DNA of 59,419 nucleotides, taken from contig JBOZIK010000001.1 of NCBI GenBank assembly GCA_051453625.1, forward strand, positions 130,035,627 to 130,095,045, in the 5' to 3' direction. Under the pieces are notes generated by a model, which was not told where the DNA came from, searched no databases, and saw only the letters and a program-made list of their open reading frames with translations. Positions 44,817 through 54,766 of this stretch are shown here, piece by piece. The first letter of the stretch is position 1; every line of letters begins with the position of its first letter. The position numbers were made by a program, and so were the translations under genes. Source of the stretch: Welwitschia mirabilis (lineage: Eukaryota; Gnetophyta; Gnetopsida; Welwitschiales).

Positions 44817-46135
44817 TGATAGGATCGTGAATAGATTCTTTACAAATAAAGCTTAAAACAACTTAATAGAATCTAATCATAGATTATATATGAACGAATA
44901 ATGAAATCATAATCATGTATACAAATAATAAATAAAAATAGAATGTAAACCATAAAATAGAAACTACTAGTTTGGATGCATGCAGGATTTATAGTGGTTC
45001 GGGAACTTCCCTACTCCACTCTCAATGATCAACTTCTTCTAAGCTTGATCTCAGATCTCTGTTACTTCACAGGTTTTGCCAGGCTCACCTGTTAATCCTT
45101 ATAAGTAGACTTTTATAGGCTAAGTCTAAACCTTAATAACAGACTTTTGCAAGCTAAATATCAACCTTTAACAATGGACTTTTGCAGGCGAAGTCTCAAC
45201 CTTTGAAAATGAATAGAAGTGATGCAATGAAGCCTTCATAGCTCTGATATCACTTATTCAATATCAGTACATAGAATGGAGCTCTTCTCCAAATGAATAC
45301 AGTGATGAGGGCCTTAGATCTAATTCTGAGTGATATCTTAATCCAAGAATAGATCTCCTCAATCAGATGTAAATCAGTACAAAAGATATTCCAATGTAAT
45401 ATGCTACTTAATCTTTCAGATCCACAATGAATATACTAATTTGAAAATATGCCAAAAAGATTTTTAGGTCATCTCTTACCTAGGTATTTATAACAGAGGG
45501 TTACTAAGATTTGATACAATTTAATTATGCCTCCAACGGCTATAGACGACTAGAAAATGGCTCGGTAATGACTAGGAAATGGATACATAACATCTATAAG
45601 ATTTACTTTTTTGTACCATTCGGTTGACCTCATAAATATCCGGTTGACCCCATAGGGACTCGGTCGACCCCATCCTAGGTCCAATTGACCCCTTGTCTCT
45701 CAGTTTAGAACTATGAACTTTGTTAACTTCTCAGGTTTGATCGACCCCATCTTAGATCTGGTTGATCCTTTTCCTTTTGGTCTGGGACTTGACTATCAAC
45801 TCCTCAAATCCGATTGACCTCATGAATATCCAGTCGACCCCATCCTATCGGTCTAGAACTATTAGTTCTTAAGATCACAGGTCTGATAGACCCCTTAATA
45901 ATCTAGTCGATCCCTCTCAGTTCAGTTTATTTCTGTTGTATCTACTTCCGGTGCGGTCGACCCCTCTAGGATCTGGTCGAGCCCCACTAGAGGTAAATAA
46001 CTTAGCAGTTTCTTTCATGCATTTGGTCCACATCTTTTACCTGCATAACTTAAATTCATCTGCATATAATATCTAACAAATTTGCACTACACTATAGGAA
46101 TTATTTTGACATCAATTGGAAAATATAATCTAATA
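44817..46135 (-). repeat. Sire-B 5' LTR, 1.32 kb
   Basis: Partner of 37,950-39,289. On the minus strand U3 starts TATTAGATT at 46,135, the GGTCGACC array covers 45,982-45,622, TTATAAATA is at 45,485-45,493, and the LTR ends in CA next to the PBS. Confidence 0.9.
45622..45982 (-). promoter_or_regulatory. GGTCGACC array in U3 of Sire-B 5' LTR
   Basis: About a dozen copies: 45,622, 45,642, 45,662, 45,683, 45,739, 45,760, 45,812, 45,832, 45,885, 45,905, 45,955 and 45,975. GGTCGACC is exact at 45,662 and 45,955; others are GGTTGACC, GATCGACC, AGTCGACC or GGTCGAGC. Neighbouring starts are 20-21 bp apart within groups, about two helical turns. The array ends some 130 bp upstream of the TATA box. 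Confidence 0.8.
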
Positions 46136-46140
46136 GAGGA
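46136..46140. other. Target-site duplication GAGGA, right copy
   Basis: Second copy of the TSD of Sire-B. With one copy removed, the Sire-A gag frame continues without shift. Confidence 0.9.
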
Positions 46141-46616
46141 TACATACCCTTTGAATGTTCTAGCTGTAATAAATTGTAGGAAAAAGCACAAAAGAAAAAA
46201 CTATCTTTATTCACAAGATGGAATGATAATGAGGATGCAACTAAAGTAGAAATATCTAATGATAAAAGAGCTTATCCATCTTACATGATCGTTGTACATA
46301 TTAAAAATGAAAATAAAGAAAGAAAAGAAGATTCTGAATCAAACAGTGATGTGAAATAAGTATGAAACTTTAAGATAGTATGATTTACTTTCTAAAGATT
46401 TTAGTAAGTTATAAAAGGTATGTACTAAAATGGAAAAATTACTTCATTTTCATGAATTAGCATATGAACAAGAAAGGGGTTCTTATAATAGGTTATCATA
46501 TAAAACTCATCTCTTAAAGATGAGATTATTAAACTAATGTGTAAATTAAAGAATATTAACTAGGAACTTGCTGATTCAAAAAGAATCAATGAGAAGTTTA
46601 CCAAGGGAAGAATACT
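46141..46616 (+). pseudogene. Sire-A gag, 3' part after Sire-B
   Basis: Continues the zinc knuckle in frame: CWICEGGG before the insertion and YIPFEC after it give C-x2-C-x4-Y-x4-C, the CCHC pattern with His replaced by Tyr (CAT or CAC to TAT or TAC, a C to T change). KKKLSLFTRWNDNEDATKV follows, where the family has KKAxxATWSDxDxxD. A Ser/Glu-rich stretch and a coiled-coil-like stretch then run to the N gap at 46,690. Several stops. Confidence 0.75.
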
Positions 46617-46689
46617 TTGAACATTATGCTTAGACAATATATAATTCCAAATGATAAAAGTATTTTAGGCCATATTAAATCCTCTACTA

Positions 46690-47246
46690 NNNNNNNNNNN
46701 NNNNNNNNNNNNNNNNNNNNNNNNNNNNNNNNNNNNNNNNNNNNNNNNNNNNNNNNNNNNNNNNNNNNNNNNNNNNNNNNNNNNNNNNNNNNNNNNNNNN
46801 NNNNNNNNNNNNNNNNNNNNNNNNNNNNNNNNNNNNNNNNNNNNNNNNNNNNNNNNNNNNNNNNNNNNNNNNNNNNNNNNNNNNNNNNNNNNNNNNNNNN
46901 NNNNNNNNNNNNNNNNNNNNNNNNNNNNNNNNNNNNNNNNNNNNNNNNNNNNNNNNNNNNNNNNNNNNNNNNNNNNNNNNNNNNNNNNNNNNNNNNNNNN
47001 NNNNNNNNNNNNNNNNNNNNNNNNNNNNNNNNNNNNNNNNNNNNNNNNNNNNNNNNNNNNNNNNNNNNNNNNNNNNNNNNNNNNNNNNNNNNNNNNNNNN
47101 NNNNNNNNNNNNNNNNNNNNNNNNNNNNNNNNNNNNNNNNNNNNNNNNNNNNNNNNNNNNNNNNNNNNNNNNNNNNNNNNNNNNNNNNNNNNNNNNNNNN
47201 NNNNNNNNNNNNNNNNNNNNNNNNNNNNNNNNNNNNNNNNNNNNNN
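46690..47246. other. Assembly gap, 557 N
   Basis: Covers the gag-protease boundary of Sire-A. Open frames reported across it are artefacts of N. Confidence 1.
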
Positions 47247-47459
47247 CCTCATTCAACAAATGAAATTAGAAGCTAAGGTATGAGCATATAGTTTATACCA
47301 ATAATTTTATCTGTTATTATTATTATAAATTAGATCATTACCAGTTTAATTATTCAATTAAATTTAACATCAGATACTACACTAAAAATGCTAAAAGGCA
47401 AATAATATGATTCAATATATTGTACAAGCTAAACAAAGGAAAATATCAATTCCAAAATC

Positions 47460-47760
47460 AAGACTAGCTCTCTTATCTCATATTGCTCTATGAGCAGTAA
47501 AGAAACATGTCTAGTATATTGACAATGGGAATTCAAGGCATATAACTAAAGATAAATCTAGCTTTACCACCTTGTTATAGTAAGATAAAGTAGGGTTTAA
47601 ATTTTTTGCCAATACAGAGGCATCTATACGAGGTATTAAAATCATTGATGGAGGTAATCTAACTAAGGTAAAATATGTTTTCTTTATTAAAGAATTACAA
47701 CATAATCTTCTGAGTATTAATCAATTATGCAATACAAACTTTTTTGTTACCTTTACCAAA
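47460..47760 (+). pseudogene. Sire-A protease, DSG changed to DNG
   Basis: YIDNGNSRHITKDKSSF near 47,515-47,566 is the Copia protease active-site block with Ser replaced by Asn; the catalytic Asp is kept at 47,521-47,523. IRGIKIIDGG (family VxGxGxIxxG), ELQHNLLSINQLC and VTFTKYDYVI follow. It is broken by stops before and after. Confidence 0.75.
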
Positions 47761-48660
47761 TATGATTATGTTATTAAAGAACATAACTTAAACAAGGTCT
47801 TATTTATTGAAGTTAGAAAATCTAATGTTTATATCACTATTTTATAAGATATTTCTAATAAAAAAATCATGTGTTTATTAAGTACTACAGGGGAAAAAAA
47901 GTTATGAAACAGGAAGCTAAAGCATGTAAATAAAAAATTGCTACAAAATTTATCCTTAAAAGGTATGATAAGGGAACTTTCTAAATTGTAAACCTTTGAT
48001 GATCAAGTTTTTGGGGCATGCTAATCAAATAAGGTTTGGTAAGAAAAACACTGTCATAACTAAACATCACTTAGATCTTTTGCATCTTGATATTGTTGGT
48101 TCATTTCTTATGAAATATATTGGTAAGAAAAGATATTATAAAATTATTGTTGATTATTACTCTTATTTTACATGGGTAGCCTTTCTTACACATAATAATG
48201 AGATATTTAACATTTTCTATAAATTGTGTATTAGGTTATAGAACCAAAAGTGGTACAAGATCAAGATAATTATAAGTGATAATGGCACTGAATTTAAAAA
48301 TGGAAGATTCAAAGATTTTTATGAATAATTTGATATTATTCATTAATTATCTACACTAAGAACTCTACAACAAAATGGAGTTGCTAAAAAAAAAAGAATA
48401 AGATTTTAAATAAAATGGTAAGAATAATATCCACAATAAATAGATTTCACATTAGTTTTGGGTAGATGCTATTAACACTGCATGTTACATTTTTAGTTAA
48501 ATTCTAGTAAGACATTTCACTTCTAAAGCCTTATACAAACTATGGTTTGGTAAGAAACCCTTAGTAAGTTATTTTCATGTATTTGTCTTAAAATGTTTCA
48601 TCTTAAATAAAAAGAATAAGCTAAGAAAATTTAATTTTAAAGTTGACAATGATATTTTTC
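47761..48660 (+). pseudogene. Sire-A integrase
   Basis: Pre-integrase block with LKHVNKKLLQNLSLKGMI near 47.92-47.98 kb (family WHRRLGHxNxxxLxxLxxxxLVxGLP). Core in an 81-codon piece at 47,996-48,241: RFGKKNTVITKHHLDLLHLD with the first catalytic Asp, GKKRYYKIIVDYYSYFTWV. Then ISDNGTEFKNGRFKDF near 48,276-48,310 with the second Asp, and LQQNGVAKKKR near 48,364-48,396 where the family has PQQNGVVERKNR, so the catalytic Glu has become Lys (GAA to AAA). Stops are scattered. The C-terminal part fades near 48.66 kb. Confidence 0.8.
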
Positions 48661-49179
48661 TAGATTACTTAATGACCAATAAAGTCTACCAAGTATTCAA
48701 CAATAGAACTCATCTATTAGAGAAAACTATAAACATTAAAATAAATGATACTAACTCAACTTCTATTTGTGTACAAGATGACTATATTCCCATATAGCTT
48801 GAACAATTATCTAGCAATTTTCAAATACAATTAGACAGTGAGGAGACAAAGAAGGAAGAATAGATAAGAAAACTTATTCAAACATAATCAGACTAGAAAA
48901 AAGCTATTCTATAAACAACATCATATGTAATCCATACAGTGGTATTCAAACTTGAAGCCATACTAAGGAGTTCTATGTATTTGCGGCATATATTTCATTG
49001 GTAAGACTCAAAACTTTCAATAAAGCAAAAAGTGATGAACATTAGATGCTAGCAATGTAAGAGGAATTTAATCAATTCAAAAGATGTAATGTCTATGAAC
49101 ACACTTCAAGATGATCCAACAGATATATCATTAGCACAAAATGAATTTTATAAAAAAAAAAGTAAGGTCAAAAGATAAA
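48661..49179 (+). other. Sire-A integrase-RT linker
   Basis: Variable segment with little conservation. Degenerate family blocks are faintly visible near 48.95-49.09 kb (equivalents of TRSQ and WxxAMxEEL). No intact frame. Confidence 0.45.
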
Positions 49180-49730
49180 TGATATAATCAATAAGAAGGC
49201 ATAGCCTTTAAAGAAACCTTTACATTAGTAGCTTGTATGAAGTCTATAAGAATTCTTTTAGCCTTTAGATATATTAAAGGATTCAAACTGTATTAGATGG
49301 ATGTCAAAAGTGCCTTTTTAAATGGAGTACTTTAGCAAAAGTAAATGTTAAGTAACCTAAAGGGTTTATTAACTCTTATAAATAGACTATGTTTACAAAT
49401 TAAAAAAGGTTCTCTATGATCTCAAGTAAGCATCCAAAGCTTGGTACAAAAAACTTTTAGACCATCTAATAGAAAATAGATTTAAAATAGATACAACTAA
49501 TGTTATAATATTCATTACAAAGGATGGTAATGATTTTTCAGTTGTACAAATCTATGTGGATGATATTTTTTTTTATGCTACTAAAAAGTTATTATATAAG
49601 AAGTTTGCTTAAATTTTGCAGGATGAATCTGAAATCAACCTTATGGAAGACATGGATAACTTCTCAAGGACTTAAATAGTGTAACACAAATAAGGTACAT
49701 TTATTTTTTAAACTAAATATCTTAAAAATT
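49180..49730 (+). pseudogene. Sire-A reverse transcriptase, YVDD intact
   Basis: ILLAFRYIKGFKLY then MDVKSAFLNGVL at about 49,250-49,330 (exact family block MDVKSAFLNG), KGFIN, a decayed LYGLKQAP region near 49.42 kb (YDLK), and the active site YVDDI at 49,553-49,567, unmutated. Stops and frame changes between the blocks make it non-functional. Confidence 0.85.
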
Positions 49731-49959
49731 TGCTAGTTAAGTATGGCCTATAAGATTATAAGGCCAAGGATATCCTAATGAGCCAAAGCATGAAACTAGA
49801 CAAAGATGAGCATGGTAAGAAGGTTGACCAAAATCATATAGAGGAATAATTGGCAGTTTATTATATTTTACTACTAGTAGTTTAATATCATTTTGAGTAT
49901 AGGAATTTATGCTCATTATTAAAATGATCTAACAGAATCACATCTTGCTGCAATTAAGA

Positions 49960-50490
49960 GAATTTTCCACTATTTAAAAGATGCTACTAATTGGAATCTT
50001 TGGTATTCAAAGAACTCCTACCTTAATCTACTTGGATATTGTGATGCAAATTGGACAAGTTGAAAGGATTATAGAAAGAAATACTAGTGAAATTACTTCT
50101 CACTTGGGAAATGTTTGATATCTTAGAGTAGTAAAAAGTAAAACTCAACTACCTTTTTAACTATTGAGGCTAAATACATCAATGCTAGAAGTTGTTGTGC
50201 TTAGTTACTTTGAATGAAGCAAACCTTAAAAGATTTTAGATTATTCATGAAAAGCATTCCTATCTTTTGCAATAACAAAAGTGCTATCAATATCTCGAAG
50301 GATCTAATCCAACATTCAAAAATCAAACATNNNNNNNNNNTTCTTAGAGATCATGTACAAAACAAGATTTATCATGCTATAATACATTAATACTAATGAT
50401 TAAATCACTAATATATTTAGTAAACCACTAAGTGATGACAGATTTATTAAATTGAATAGGAACTTAGGAATTGGATCTTATCCAATCAGG
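49960..50490 (+). pseudogene. Sire-A RNase H
   Basis: NLLGYCDANWTS near 50,027-50,060 (family LxGYSDADWAG), SLGKCLIS, TIEAKYINARSCCAQ-like block (family STAEAEYIAA) near 50.16-50.20 kb, FCNNKSAINISKDLIQHSKIKH at 50,262-50,330 (family CDNxSAINISKNPVxHSRTKHI), then after a 10-N gap LRDHVQNK and NIFSKPLSDDRFIKLNRNLGI to about 50,472. The spacing to the next motif suggests that the gap is several bases larger than 10. A few stops. Confidence 0.85.
50331..50340. other. Assembly gap, 10 N
   Basis: Lies inside the RNase H block SKIKH...LRDHV. The family normally has about six residues (roughly 19 bases) here, so the true gap is probably a little longer. Confidence 1.
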
Positions 50491-50667
50491 TAAGTCATCA
50501 AGTATTCACTTTTAAAATCTTAACTCCACATTATGATATTTTATGAGTTGAGATAATAGATAGAACATAAATCAGTAAATTATCTGCATGTTACTTTACC
50601 TTTTTGCTATGATAGTCTAACCATGAAGTTAGCTATAGAAAATTTTGAAGTTTTTCATTTTGCATGG

Positions 50668-50928
50668 AAAACATCTTTAAATGAAAGGTATTTATCATTA
50701 TCACAAATACATCTTTAGTTTGTAGAAGTTTATTCAGCAAACATCTTTATATGTTATATGTCTTGGAAGATTAGGATATATTTGTTTTTTCCCCAATATA
50801 AAGTCTTTAAATATGTATACATCTTTATAGTGTGCAAGTAACTCATAAAATTTATTATCATAAGATTTCCTTTACTAAGATAAATGTCTATTTCATCATT
50901 TTATATGTATTTAAAGTAGTAGACATCT
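50668..50928 (+). promoter_or_regulatory. Internal cluster of AGACATCT-like motifs
   Basis: Between RNase H and the third ORF: AAACATCT at 50,668 and 50,739, ATACATCT at 50,707 and 50,817, ATATGTCT at 50,756, AAATGTCT at 50,882 and an exact AGACATCT at 50,921. These are degenerate copies of the Sire-A U3 motif. They end about 200 bp upstream of a TATA box and 295 bp upstream of the envelope-like ATG. Less regular than the LTR array, so each single copy could be chance in AT-rich DNA. Confidence 0.5.
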
Positions 50929-51124
50929 TTCATGAACTATATCAAAAAATAAAATGCATGCCAACATGATGGTTTTAACCCTTTTTATTTAGAAAAGGGA
51001 CTATCATCTATCATTTTTAATCCTTCACTCAATATATGTTCCTCTTAGAATTCTCTTTAGCCTAATTTTTTCTTTGATCTCCTAGCATAAATGTCTTAGA
51101 TTTAGAAGAAGTCTTCAGATCTAG

Positions 51125-51133
51125 TATAAAAGG
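51125..51133 (+). promoter_or_regulatory. TATA box upstream of Sire-A envelope-like ORF
   Basis: TATAAAAGG, 89 bp before the end of the leader at the ATG (51,222). The leader in between is T-rich and has only short upstream frames. It is among the best TATA boxes in the window and lies in a place where a Copia element normally has no promoter. Confidence 0.55.
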
Positions 51134-51221
51134 TGCTCATTTCTTTGATAGGTGCTTTTTTACATTGATTCTTTTGCATATTCTTGTTAAAAGTTCAATT
51201 CTTTCCATATGTTCTTCAAAA

Positions 51222-52885
51222 ATGATGAGAAGAAATTCCTCTAGTGCCTTTACAGGTAAGGAACCTATTACTAAAACACGTAGACCAAAGTATGAGCCAT
51301 AATTATATCATGAATTAATTACAAACTTTTCAAGACTTAGACTAGAAACTCCATTATTACAAAAAGGATTCTTAAGTTCCAAAAGCACAGGAAATACTAT
51401 CTCCTTTATTATTTTACACATCTTTATTGGGACATGATAACTCAATTAGAGCATATCATTCTAAACCTTATTGTTAGGAAATTTTATACTAATATTCATA
51501 ATATAGATGATAGTATTGGGACATTTCAAGCTCAAGAATGAGATAATTATCTATTTTTTACACTAAATTTTATCAATTCTATTCTTGATATAGATGATTT
51601 AGAACTGTCACAATTATATGTGCATTCTTTCAAAGATACTTTCAGATGCTTCTCTACTAAAATTTCATGACATTTATTAAATGATATTCTTGTTGCACAT
51701 CTGAGGATGAATTTTTATCAGATAGTAAAACATAAATATATGGTACTAGATGCATCTATTTTGAGTTTAATTACCTTATATGATGTACTTATTCAAGAGG
51801 TAGCTATAGCTATTACAACCTAATGTATATTTTTATGGTCTATTTCCTTTTCATAAGGATGAAGATTAATCTTGGATTTATTTTATGTATGGATATCATT
51901 ACGCTTTTCTATAAGAACCAAACCTTGGATTACCCTTGCTTGATTAGCTTGATTATTAGCAATGCTATGATCTTAGGGCCACAAGTTAATCTCATTCCTC
52001 CTAAAAAACTACTTTCATAGTTTAGTGATAAGCAATGAGTACTAATACTAGCAGGTGAGGTCACAAGCAGGGGATCTTATAAGGCATAATTATAGTGCTA
52101 TTAGCTTATAACTAATTAAAGTTCATCATTAGTAAAGAAGGGATTCAAAGCTATTATGAAGATGATAGGAAATATTAGAATAAATATCTTGATATTGAAA
52201 AAGCATCGATACATAGCATGTAAGTGAGAAGCTCTTAGTTGAAAATCCATGGGAACTTCCACTTAGTCTAATTTAAAGGAGGAACTAGAGGCAAAGGCAC
52301 ATTCAACACCTCTTGCTATAAATATAACATAGATCATATCTATTTATTAGAGTCTGCATAAGAGGAGGCATAGGTAAAGGGGGAGTACTAGGCTCTAACA
52401 TAAGCATAAGGGGAGAAGCAGGCAGATTCCAAAAGCTTTGATGATCAGCTCCTCATCGTTTATAGGCCTTGTTATGAACTACCCATTCATTATCTTACAT
52501 AGCCTCCATCACTATCTTGTCCATCATCTGTGCCTCATCTTCCATATCCAACACCACCTCTTACTATTTTTATTTATGCTCCACCTCTCAACACCACTCC
52601 ACCTATTATCATTACTCTACTCTTGGATTCTGGTTTTGCTGAGATAGCTACTACTAACTTCTTTAGCACTTTTATTACCCCTGATATGTACTCATGTATG
52701 AGGAGATAAGTCTCTCAAGGCTAAGGTAAGTCATCGCAGCAACCATCTAGGAGGTAGCACACTCCTCCATCCACCTATTCTTCCTCATATACTATCCAGA
52801 CTAGTACCATTAGCGATAGTGATAACGGTAGCAATGATGCAGAATATGGCACTCAGTACACTAGTTACTCCACTCTTAGTAATTA
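51222..52885 (+). pseudogene. Sire-A envelope-like third ORF
   Basis: Starts MMRRNSSSAFTGKEPI, a Ser/Arg-rich, basic N-terminus like that of the Sire-B ORF. NIDDSIGTFQAQE, FFTLNFINSILDIDDLELSQ and YVHSFKDTFRCF follow near 51.5-51.65 kb, then KHKYMVLDASILSLITLYDV near 51.73-51.80 kb. A 65-codon open piece at 51,823-52,020 has LDYPCLISLIISNAMILGPQ. This order matches the plant transposon third-ORF family (PF20167 as I recall). The C-terminal half (52.4-52.88 kb) is Pro/Ser/Thr-rich, ending in PPSTYSSSYTIQTST and SDNGSND. Many stops and several frame changes. No obvious signal peptide or convincing transmembrane pair, so an envelope function is not supported by what I see. Confidence 0.65.
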
Positions 52886-53330
52886 GTTCCTTTTGTGTTG
52901 TTTAAAAAGGATGAGAAGATGAGCAAATTAGATTGGACATTATCAGATGTCCTTTATGAGTTTGAAGGATGTGAACTTGAGATAGATTGATTGGACTTTT
53001 TGTGAGTGACATCACTATTAATGATCTTTATCAGTTATTAACACATACTTCATGCTAAATTTTGATGATCTTTTATTGTTTGTTATTAATTTTTTTCTAT
53101 ATTCAATATGCTTTAGTTTTTTATATCCATTTAATAATTTTAGTCCATATACACCACTTTTTATTTACTATTCTGTAAATGACTATGTGTGGTTAATAAA
53201 TATTTTCAAACTATTAAAATTTATATCATACGTCATGAAGTACACTATGTTCTTTCTTGGATTACATTATCTCAAGTTAATTTTTAAAACATAATTATAC
53301 TAATAAGATTTACCAAGTTTTAAACACCAT
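52886..53330 (+). other. Sire-A 3' untranslated region
   Basis: AT-rich, with an 80-codon hydrophobic open frame at 53,052-53,294 that I judge to be chance, in T-rich sequence, between the third ORF and the PPT. Confidence 0.45.
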
Positions 53331-53331
53331 C

Positions 53332-53343
53332 AAAAGAGGGATA
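53332..53343 (+). other. Sire-A polypurine tract
   Basis: AAAAGAGGGATA directly before the 3' LTR start. Confidence 0.75.
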
Positions 53344-53344
53344 T

Positions 53345-54766
53345 TATTAGTAAAATCCTAGTTTTAATGATTTCACTTATCAAATGTGATGTGTCTATTG
53401 TGTAGATAGGTAAAATTGGAAAACATCAAAATTAGAAACACGATCAATTTAGTGAAACCACAAAGTTTAAAGTACATAAAAGCTTTAGCTCAGAATGCAT
53501 CAAGAATGGATACAATAAATGAAGATATCTATATATGTAAAGATTTTTGTGGCAAAGATGTCTATTATATCAAAGACGTTTATACTGAACTAAACTTCAT
53601 CATAGAAAAAGATGTCTACCATGATAAAGACATCTATACTAAAGTAAGAAGCTAAAATAAATGAAAGACATCTATCAAATCAAAGACATCTATACTACTC
53701 CAACTACTGAAAGACATCTATAGAATTGAAGACATCTATGCTAAACTAAAAAAGATAATAGAGAGAAATTATATTTGATAAATTACCTACATTTCAAAGA
53801 ATTGAGAAAGTTTTACACTTTGAATTTTTGATCACTAAGGATTAAAGATATAGTATTTTAAGTTTTATTGAAATCTATGTAGTTTGATCAAAAACATCTT
53901 TCAAGGTGAAGATGTTTGCTTGACAGAGATATCTTTTAATATTTCAAAGACATCTATCCCAAAAATTTAATGGAAAATAAAATAACTATTGAACAACCAA
54001 AACTTAGCAATTTCTATCTATTTCACAACATTTAAATGTTTTCAAATAGATAGCTCTCTAAGGTAAAGACAAAGAAGACATCAAAAGTATAAATGACACA
54101 GATAGAGAAGAATAAATTGTTATTCTTGTATAGGTGATTGGTACTACACATGATGTTTTTAATGATCTTGATTAAAAGAATCATCTAGTCAATACATTAC
54201 TTGGTAATTGTCTCTTACAATAGTTATATTACTCTAATCTAAAACACTCCTAGGTGATAACAACAAGGAGGAACTCAAGCACTCCATCAAAATGACATCT
54301 TTTTAGGATTATTATCTCTTTTATTATCATTATTTATTAGCACTTAAACTATAGTGACTATAAGATTTTTTAATACTCATTGTAGTCCATTTCTTACTTT
54401 TATTTTTAAAATCTCTTGCTAAGGTTTCTAATTTATAAGGTAATTATTATATGGATATGCTTCTATAAGTACTTATGAGCACATTTCTATTTTGATTTAT
54501 TTCAAATTCCTAAGGGGAAGAGAGTGCTATCTTGTGAGGAGCATCTGAGTTTTATGTAACATTGGTGGTACACCAAAACCATTATTTTATAGGTTAAGGA
54601 TATTTAGAGGTATGAGAAAAAGCTATCCTCTAAGTGTGAATGTACCTAAATTAGTGAATCACATTAATTTTATAAGGTCTTTACTACATAAAATTTAATT
54701 TATTTTAATAGGTTTTTTATTTAGTAGATCTCATTCATTCCTCTCCTTTGATTTCAAGGACCCTCA
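53345..54766 (+). repeat. Sire-A 3' LTR, 1.42 kb
   Basis: Starts TATTAGTAAAATCCTAG, where TG has become TA, and ends GACCCTCA. It aligns with the 5' LTR throughout, including GATGTGTCTA, the motif array, the TATA region near 54,088 and GTAGATCTCATTCA near the end. Confidence 0.85.
53523..53737 (+). promoter_or_regulatory. U3 doublet array, 3' LTR of Sire-A
   Basis: Five doublets with starts 18 bp apart: 53,523/53,541 (AGATATCT and a decayed partner), 53,556/53,574 (AGATGTCT and AGACGTTT), 53,610/53,628 (AGATGTCT and AGACATCT), 53,666/53,684 (both AGACATCT) and 53,712/53,730 (both AGACATCT). The consensus around each half is AAAGACATCTAT. The 53,574 copy still has its CpG, which points to AGACGTCT as ancestor. 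More copies follow near 53,890-53,960. Confidence 0.85.

Larger units (their letters stand above)
37950..46135 (-). mobile_element. Sire-B: Sirevirus-like Copia lacking pol
   Basis: An 8.19-kb minus-strand element with LTRs of 1.34 and 1.32 kb, a near-perfect initiator-Met PBS, a good PPT and a perfect TSD. Internal order on the minus strand: gag (44,750 to about 43.47 kb), protease and the start of the pre-integrase block (43,102 to about 42.73 kb), then directly a promoter-like region and the envelope-like ORF (42,241-41,207), then a partial second copy of that ORF. Integrase, RT and RNase H are absent, a deletion of about 3 kb near 42.6-42.75 kb. It needed a partner for pol. Confidence 0.9.
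35521..54766 (+). mobile_element. Sire-A: Sirevirus-like Copia with envelope-like ORF
   Basis: LTRs of 1.42 kb on both sides (35,521-36,940 and 53,345-54,766). Initiator-Met type PBS after the first, purine tract before the second. Internal order gag, PR, IN, RT, RNase H, then a third ORF about 0.7 kb downstream of RNase H. Long LTRs, a large gag and a third ORF after pol are marks of the Sirevirus branch of Ty1/Copia. Excluding the nested Sire-B it is about 11.1 kb. The gag zinc knuckle is interrupted by Sire-B. The TSD was not resolved: the flanks CTTTT and CTTTA match four of five only if the ends shift by one base. Confidence 0.85.

Noticed and set aside
46617-47276. Open frames of 190-219 codons on both strands
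   Set aside because: They consist almost entirely of N.
51222-52885. Calling the third ORFs true viral envelope genes
   Set aside because: No signal peptide, fusion peptide or convincing membrane anchor is visible. The term envelope-like is used only as the customary label.
53523-53737. Regularly spaced AGACATCT units as a possible CRISPR array
   Set aside because: The unit is 8 bp, spacing is 18 and 28-56 bp, the array occurs in both LTRs of a plant retrotransposon, and no cas gene exists here.
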